Assembly: GCA_016763315.1 (NCBI GenBank)
Contig: JAESTZ010000034.1
Coordinates: 1-49,693 of the forward strand
Direction of reading: 5' to 3'
Origin: Robiginitomaculum sp.
GTDB taxonomy: Bacteria > Pseudomonadota > Alphaproteobacteria > Caulobacterales > Maricaulaceae
DNA length: 49,693 bases
The notes under the pieces are model-generated. The model ran no database searches, was not told the DNA's origin, and worked only from the letters and a program-made list of their open reading frames with translations. This document shows, one piece after another, positions 45,054 to 49,693 of the stretch. Every line of letters starts with the position of its first letter. Position 1 is the stretch's first letter. A program made the position numbers and the translations under genes.

Positions 45054-46366
45054 ATGACAACAGAACTTTTCAAAAAAATCATCTTGGCCAGCGCAGGACT
45101 TGGCCTATTGATGTCCGCAAATGCGGCCAGTGCCCATACTCAAGTTTTACAATGCGGTGCGGTATTGAACTTGCCCGGCACGGCACCCTTGGGGGCATCA
45201 AGCATTATTGTTGATCATGACGGTACAATAACAAGTATTGAAGACGGATTTACGACCGTGGAGGGTGCTACTGTCATTGACTTAAAAGACAAATTTTGTC
45301 TTCCGGGATTGATTGATAGCCACGTTCACCTAACTTCCGAGCTTAGCGCCAAACAACGCATGGAATCAGTCACCAAATCTGATGCCGACTATGCCATGAC
45401 TGCGGTTGTCTACGCCAAACGTACTTTAATGGCCGGCTTTACCAGTGTGCAGGACGTAGGCGCGCGTGGTGCTGATGCTATTTATGCGGTGCGCGACGCG
45501 ATCAATCGTGGTGATATTGCTGGACCTAGAATTTTAGCTGCTGGCAAAACCGTATCCATCTCCGGTGGTCATGGCGACGGACGGCACGGTTATTCCGAAG
45601 CCATTGCCAAAGCTCTTGCTTCACCTGCGATTTGTAATGGTGCCGATGATTGCCGCCGTGCTGTACGGGAAAACATTCGCAAAGGTGCCGATGTAATTAA
45701 AATCACCGCAACCGGCGGAGTATTATCAAACACCGCCGCGGGTACAGACCAACAATTTTTTGATGATGAAATGCAAGATATTGTCCGCGCCGCCCATATG
45801 ATGGGACGCAAAGTCACTGCCCATGCTCATGGCAAAGGCGGAATAGAGGCCGCCCTTCGTGCCGGTATAGATAGCATTGAACACGGTACTTATCTTGACA
45901 AAAAACTGCTGAATTATTCAAAAAATATGATGCCTATCTGATCCCGACAGTTTTAGCCGGAGCAACAGTGGTAGAAATGGCCAATGATCCCGATAGCTTT
46001 TTGCCAAAACCCTCACGAGACAAAGCCAAACAGGTAGGGCCGCAAATGATCAACATGTTACGCATCGCTCAAGAAAATGGTGTAAAAATTGCCTTTGGTA
46101 CTGATAGCGGCGTATCTAAACATGGTGAAAATGCTCGTGAATTTGCCCTGATGGTCGAGGCCGGTTTTACGCCAATGCAAGCTATCAAATCAGCCACTAT
46201 TATCGCCGCTGATCATTTGCAGATATCCGATCAAGTGGGAAGCCTAGAACCGGGCAAGCAGGCCGACATTATTGCCGTAAGTGGTGACCCACTGGATCAT
46301 ATCGAAGAATTATTGGATGTAGACTTTGTGATGAAGGGGGCTCAAATTCATAAAAATAAGGACTGA
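45054..46366 (+). pseudogene. Amidohydrolase (imidazolonepropionase/Xaa-Pro dipeptidase-like), frameshifted
   Basis: A secreted amidohydrolase of about 437 residues split into two frames, 45054-45941 and 45968-46366. The N-terminal half has a signal peptide, the metal motif LIDSHVHLTSE, and GGHGDGRHG; the C-terminal half continues with KIAFGTDSGVSKHGENAREF, AIKSATIIAADHLQI and GSLEPGKQADIIAVSGDP. The break is at six A's (45920-45925): one more A would restore reading through YDAYLIPTVLAG. The heptamer A AAA AAT also fits a -1 slippery site, so a programmed shift is not excluded, but no stimulatory structure is seen. A base call error in a homopolymer is equally possible. No other lesion is seen. 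Confidence 0.75.
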
Positions 46367-46410
46367 GTATCGATGCTTCGAGGGCGCTGGTGCGCCACCT
46401 TAGCATGAGG
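46355..46410 (+). repeat. 56-bp direct repeat, left copy (half palindromic element)
   Basis: It matches 48028-48083 at 53 of 56 positions. It starts in the last codons of the amidohydrolase (AATAAGGACTGAG) and includes the GATGCTTCGAGG...CAGCATGAGG half of a dispersed palindromic element; the other half is missing here. Confidence 0.9.
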
Positions 46411-46505
46411 TGTATTTATATGTAACCCTTATATTTCGCACGTGAATTACTAACGACCCTAATTTTAGCTAGATTTCAATCTTAAGGTGCAATACTATTG
46501 TATTG

Positions 46506-48032
46506 ATGTCAAAATTGAAACAATCAATTGCTCTTAAAAAGCTGAAAAGAGCTCTATCCCTCGCAATAGGATCAGAATTTTTCCAAATTATTTGGGCTAT
46601 TGATGCATTAGGGCGCGGTAATAGCCCAGATGTAAGCAATATTTTTAGACACCCACCAGAAGCAAAAGGTGCAAAAATTGGTGATAAATATGCTATTTTC
46701 CCGTGGGATATGGAAGACCTTATCAATGTTGAACTTGTAACCCCAAAAAAATTTGGCAAAAAGAACAGGACATGGAACTGTAAAGATTGGAGTGTATTTG
46801 CCGAGTTGCATAGCAGATTAAAAACCTACCATGATTTACAACATTCAACATCAGACAGCGCGATTGATCTGCTCTCGGTGATAGCACACAAGCAGTTTTC
46901 TTGGCAAAGAGGATACCTTCATTATAATTTATTTTATAGATCAGCCTATTTATATGGCGGAGATGCTGCCCAAAAACATATGAAAGACACTCTTGGGTTT
47001 TCTCTAAATAATTTTTCATTATGTGGTTTCTTACTGATATCTCATTTCTTGGGTAACCCTTGGGCAAAGTTACCTCCAAATATATCGGAATTCCCCCAAG
47101 TTTCTTCTGAAACAATGCGTGCAGTAATTTCGCATATATCGAAACCAATAGACGAGCTGAGAAGCCATGCAAAAGTTCTGCGTAAAAACAAGCCTTATCA
47201 CACATATTCTCCAAGCATTCTGCGCCAATTTCCTTGCGCTGAGTTTTCCAATTCACAGTTAACATGCCCATTGATTGACTTATTGGTGGCACGAGTGACA
47301 GAAGGTGTTTATTATGATGTCATTTCAGGGTCTACATCCATCCATAATGAAATTGGATCCCGATTTGAATCTTATTCATTACGTTATCTTCAGAAAAGCT
47401 TCTCCAGCTTTGAGGTGTTACCAGAAATTGAATATGGCTCCAGAAGGAAACCGATTAAAAGCCCTGATATAATTGTAAAGCAGGATGAAGAAATAGTCTT
47501 ACTTGTTGAATGTAAAGCCACGCGAATGCCGCTTGATATAAAATTCAAACTAACGAATGAATCTAAGGCATCAGATAAGTTTAAGGAAATTGCCAAAGGC
47601 GTTTGTCAGATATGGCGCTGTTATTCAGATATTCGACTTGGCCGTTTGAATGATTGCTACATAAGTGACAATGCCTTGGGTTTGGTTCTTACTCTTGAAG
47701 ATTGGACCACTTTGAACCGTGGCATGATGACACAAATTATGGAAGCCGCCAATACGTTAGCGGATAAGAATAGTGATATTACCGTCGCTGATAGAAAAAC
47801 AATAGCGATTTGCCATATTGATAATTTCGAGTCACTCCTTCGAGATTCAAATGAAGATACTTTTCTTAATACGATCCGAAAACAAGAAGCAAATGATTTT
47901 GGAGGTTGGAATCTACTATCCATTCATGAAAGAAAATATCCAAAAACCAAAGAAAATAAGCCTTTTCCGTTCAAGGAAGAATTAGGCGATGTCCTTCCGT
48001 GGTATAAGATATTACAAACTCTAGAAGAATAA
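46506..48032 (+). CDS. PD-(D/E)XK nuclease-like protein on a repeat-flanked cassette
   Basis: A 508-residue protein (from ATG 46506) of no recognised family. In the C-terminal half, E288 in NEIGSRFESYSLRYL, D321 in KSPDIIV, and E335/K337 in LLVECKAT match a PD-(D/E)XK nuclease core, as in restriction and repair enzymes. The N-terminal ~270 residues are helical, without a motif I know. The gene is flanked by 56-bp direct repeats, and its stop codon lies in the right repeat. The 5' end has only a distant AAGGTG. AT-rich like other inserted genes. A defence or selfish-element role is inferred, not shown; no methyltransferase partner is adjacent. Confidence 0.6.
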   Translation: MSKLKQSIALKKLKRALSLAIGSEFFQIIWAIDALGRGNSPDVSNIFRHPPEAKGAKIGDKYAIFPWDMEDLINVELVTPKKFGKKNRTWNCKDWSVFAELHSRLKTYHDLQHSTSDSAIDLLSVIAHKQFSWQRGYLHYNLFYRSAYLYGGDAAQKHMKDTLGFSLNNFSLCGFLLISHFLGNPWAKLPPNISEFPQVSSETMRAVISHISKPIDELRSHAKVLRKNKPYHTYSPSILRQFPCAEFSNSQLTCPLIDLLVARVTEGVYYDVISGSTSIHNEIGSRFESYSLRYLQKSFSSFEVLPEIEYGSRRKPIKSPDIIVKQDEEIVLLVECKATRMPLDIKFKLTNESKASDKFKEIAKGVCQIWRCYSDIRLGRLNDCYISDNALGLVLTLEDWTTLNRGMMTQIMEAANTLADKNSDITVADRKTIAICHIDNFESLLRDSNEDTFLNTIRKQEANDFGGWNLLSIHERKYPKTKENKPFPFKEELGDVLPWYKILQTLEE

Positions 48033-48083
48033 GGACTGAGCATTGATGCTTCGAGGGCGCTGGTGCGCCACCTCAGCATGAGG
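48028..48083 (+). repeat. 56-bp direct repeat, right copy
   Basis: Same sequence as 46355-46410 with three substitutions; bases 48030-48032 are the TAA stop of the nuclease-like gene. The copy continues into a complete palindromic element (48045-48192). Confidence 0.9.
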
Positions 48084-48192
48084 ATATGTTGTTATTGGGT
48101 GGTGTTATGAATACGATATGAAGAAGCAATGAGATTGTTCGTATAGCTTTCCTCATGCTGAGGTGCGAGGTTTTACCGAGCCTCGAAGCATC
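48045..48192. repeat. Large palindromic intergenic element
   Basis: GATGCTTCGAGG...CACCTCAGCATGAGG is followed about 70 bases later by its inverted counterpart CCTCATGCTGAGGTG...CCTCGAAGCATC, so the whole ~148 bp can fold into a hairpin. A second element of the same type lies at 48572-48711. Such elements are common in alphaproteobacterial genomes. Confidence 0.85.
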
Positions 48193-48255
48193 AGCAGTAT
48201 GACGGGTTTTCAACGCAAGAAAATGAAAGCTTAAGCCATCAATACGCACACCACC

Positions 48256-48558
48256 ATAAATGCTTGGGTTTATATATTGCATTGCGCTGATGGCAGTTAT
48301 TACACCGGCTCACATCGCGGGGCAGAGATTGAAACCCGTGTTCATCAGCACCAAGTTGCCGAGGGAGGTGAGTACACCCGCCGACGATTACCGGTATGTT
48401 TAGTTTGGTGTCAGCATTTTATCAACATCACCGATGCCATTGCTGCTGAGCGGCAAATTAAAGGCTGGAGTCGCAAGAAAAAACAGGCATTGATTGCCGA
48501 AGATTGGGACGGTTCGCAACTTCTATCCAAACGGCGCGGAGGTGGCGTAAACAAATGA
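48256..48558 (+). CDS. GIY-YIG nuclease family protein, start unclear
   Basis: A GIY-YIG domain protein (about 100 residues, UPF0213/YhbQ-like). The core is WVYILHCADGSYYTGSHRG, with the catalytic-type Arg in ETRVHQHQ, and E in AAERQIKGWSRKKKQALI. No ATG, GTG or TTG lies before WVYI after the upstream stop; the TTG at 48277 would cut the first strand off. The expected start position is the ATA at 48256 (reading NAWVYIL). It may use a rare start or be non-functional. It lies between two large palindromic elements. Confidence 0.65.
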   Translation: MNAWVYILHCADGSYYTGSHRGAEIETRVHQHQVAEGGEYTRRRLPVCLVWCQHFINITDAIAAERQIKGWSRKKKQALIAEDWDGSQLLSKRRGGGVNK

Positions 48559-48571
48559 TGTAGCTGTTCCA

Positions 48572-48711
48572 ATGCTTCGAGGCTCCCCCGGAACAAGTCC
48601 GAGGTCACACCTCAGCATGAGATGTGATTTATACTGACATTTCACGGTTTCGAACTAAATCAAATCCAGCTTCCTCATGCTGAGGTGGCGTGTAACGCCC
48701 TCGAAGCATCA
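48572..48711. repeat. Large palindromic intergenic element, second full copy
   Basis: ATGCTTCGAGG...CACCTCAGCATGAG (48572-48621) and the inverted CCTCATGCTGAGG...CCTCGAAGCATC (48673-48711), with a 50-base non-palindromic middle. It overlaps no gene and lies between the GIY-YIG and methyltransferase genes. Confidence 0.8.
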
Positions 48712-48728
48712 ATAGCGCCACTAAAAAT

Positions 48729-49337
48729 CTAAACCCGCTGCATTCGTACATACTGGAAATTTTGCTTCGTGCCACCGGGAGTAGTGTGGGTTTCGTTTTG
48801 ACTCTCCAGCAGATTAAAACCATCGCCGATTTCATTGGCCAAGGATTGCGCATCATACTGCACAATCGGCAGTCCAGAGCACTTTTTTGGCCCGTTAAGA
48901 GCAAAGGTAGCCATCACTAAAAACCCGCCTTTGGGTATAAATTTATACAGGCGTTGTTTGTAGGCTTTACGATCTGCGGCTTCGGTTAAAAAATGAAACA
49001 CCGCACGATCATGCCACAGATCAAACTTCTGCGGTGGCTGCCAGTTACAAGCATCGGCAACGATCCAACTTACTTGTTTTGCCCGCTCGCCCAATCTTTG
49101 CTGCGCTAACTCAAGAGAAGTTTCGGAAATATCGGCGACAGTGATATTGTTCAACCCATCATCGAGCAAAAAGTCTACCAAAGTGCTGGCACCGCCACCC
49201 ATATCAAGCACGCCTGTATCTTTGCCCAAACCACACGCAGCGATCATCTTCAAAGATAAATCAGGACGTTCCTGCACCCAGCTTTTTTGCGATGGGTCAG
49301 AGCTCCAAGAATTTTGCCAATGATCGCGCTTGGTCAT
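48729..49337 (-). CDS. Class I SAM-dependent methyltransferase
   Basis: A 202-residue class I methyltransferase. Motif I VLDMGGGAS at 43-51, motif II region ITVADISETSLELAQQRLG, the acidic VADACNWQPPQKFDLWHDRAVFHF, and a substrate-facing strand GGFLVMATFALNGPKKCSG. Related to TehB/TPMT-like enzymes acting on small molecules; the substrate is unknown. It is followed after 40 bp by the carotenoid oxygenase gene upstream in transcription, in the same direction. Confidence 0.85.
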   Translation of the reverse strand: MTKRDHWQNSWSSDPSQKSWVQERPDLSLKMIAACGLGKDTGVLDMGGGASTLVDFLLDDGLNNITVADISETSLELAQQRLGERAKQVSWIVADACNWQPPQKFDLWHDRAVFHFLTEAADRKAYKQRLYKFIPKGGFLVMATFALNGPKKCSGLPIVQYDAQSLANEIGDGFNLLESQNETHTTPGGTKQNFQYVRMQRV

Positions 49338-49376
49338 TTTATTTCCTTTTCATATACTCAAAACTAAGCAATTTAA

Positions 49377-49693
49377 TCACGCTTTACTAGCCCAAGCACC
49401 GTGAAAGCCCAATGGAAGGGCGTAGGGCAGTTCAAACACCGCCAAGGGGCCGTCTTCGAGATGCGCCGCATTTAAGACATTTAACCGTGTGGTTTTGGTT
49501 TTTAGATTAAGACTTGTGCCGATCAACCAGCCATCATCTTCACGCACACCGCCGGGACGGGCAATGAACAAATGTTCTTCGACAATTTCGTTAGCGCCGT
49601 AATTATGTGAGCTTATTGCGCCGGTTTTTAGGTCATGTTTAAGCATGGAAGGTTGCGATGGGTGGACATGGCTGCTATCGCCAACCGTATACA
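49377..49693 (-). CDS. Carotenoid oxygenase family protein, 5' part cut by window edge
   Basis: The C-terminal ~105 residues of a carotenoid cleavage oxygenase-like protein (RPE65/lignostilbene dioxygenase family), running off the right edge. Visible: VHPSQPSMLKHDLKTG, EEHLFIARPGGVREDDGWLIG, LNVLNAAHLEDGPLAVFELPYALPLGFHG. The last segment carries the family's final His iron ligand (GFHGAW). Substrate and N-terminal half are not visible. Confidence 0.85.
   Translation of the reverse strand, partial: YTVGDSSHVHPSQPSMLKHDLKTGAISSHNYGANEIVEEHLFIARPGGVREDDGWLIGTSLNLKTKTTRLNVLNAAHLEDGPLAVFELPYALPLGFHGAWASKA

Noticed and set aside
45968-46366. Independent small gene after the amidohydrolase
   Set aside because: It is the C-terminal third of the same enzyme in another frame and has no start signals.
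1-49693. CRISPR arrays, tRNA genes, rRNA genes, transposases or integrases
   Set aside because: No regular repeat-spacer array, no cloverleaf with a GTTCGA arm, and no transposase or integrase protein was recognised.

Overview
The window looks like a chromosomal segment of a moderate-to-low-GC alphaproteobacterium, probably from the Caulobacterales/Hyphomonadaceae/Maricaulales side. The pointers are a sucC-sucD-sucA-sucB order with lpdA nearby, a plasmid-type CopA/CopB pair, a bufferin (DUF2282/DUF692/DUF2063/DoxX) operon, a DUF4129-DUF4350-MoxR-DUF58-SpoIIM-RDD operon, and small palindromic intergenic repeats typical of this class. The taxonomic placement is inference; no rRNA or tRNA gene was recognised.

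Layout. 0-4.5 kb: an SDR cut by the left edge, a DUF985 cupin, and a divergent pair of a TPP enzyme and a GMC oxidoreductase. 4.5-10.7 kb: a tightly overlapping six-gene membrane/AAA+ operon (DUF4129, DUF4350, MoxR, DUF58, SpoIIM-like, RDD). 10.7-11.2 kb: a gene-free structured stretch that resembles an rRNA-operon leader on the minus strand. 11.2-15.7 kb: small membrane proteins paired with small DNA-binding proteins, a 2OG-oxygenase-like protein, a DUF418 protein and a hydrolase. 15.9-21.6 kb: lpdA, copB, copA and a TetR operon. 21.9-30.3 kb: accessory genes (KAP-type ATPase, a chimeric di-heme peroxidase, a class V aminotransferase-like protein, a nitroreductase-like lipoprotein with a MarR regulator). 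30.3-36.5 kb: sucB, sucA, sucD, sucC (transcribed C-D-A-B). 36.7-42 kb: a repeat-rich TPR-like lipoprotein, the bufferin operon and a PhoD-like phosphatase. 42.2-45 kb: a LytTR regulator, GNAT, a second membrane/XRE pair and a DUF2306 protein. 45-49.7 kb: a frameshifted amidohydrolase, a PD-(D/E)XK-like gene flanked by 56-bp direct repeats, a GIY-YIG gene between large palindromes, a methyltransferase and a carotenoid oxygenase cut by the right edge.

The genes tie together around central metabolism (2-oxoglutarate dehydrogenase complex plus succinyl-CoA synthetase, with E3 displaced about 13 kb by accessory genes) and periplasmic copper handling (CopA/CopB and bufferin in one window). The most unusual structures are the repeat-flanked nuclease-like cassette at 46.4-48.1 kb; a 45-bp dispersed repeat that supplies the stop codon of one gene and the start codon of the next at 5.15 kb; two membrane-protein/XRE modules whose promoters share a related operator; and a peroxidase joined to what looks like the N-terminal part of a metallopeptidase.
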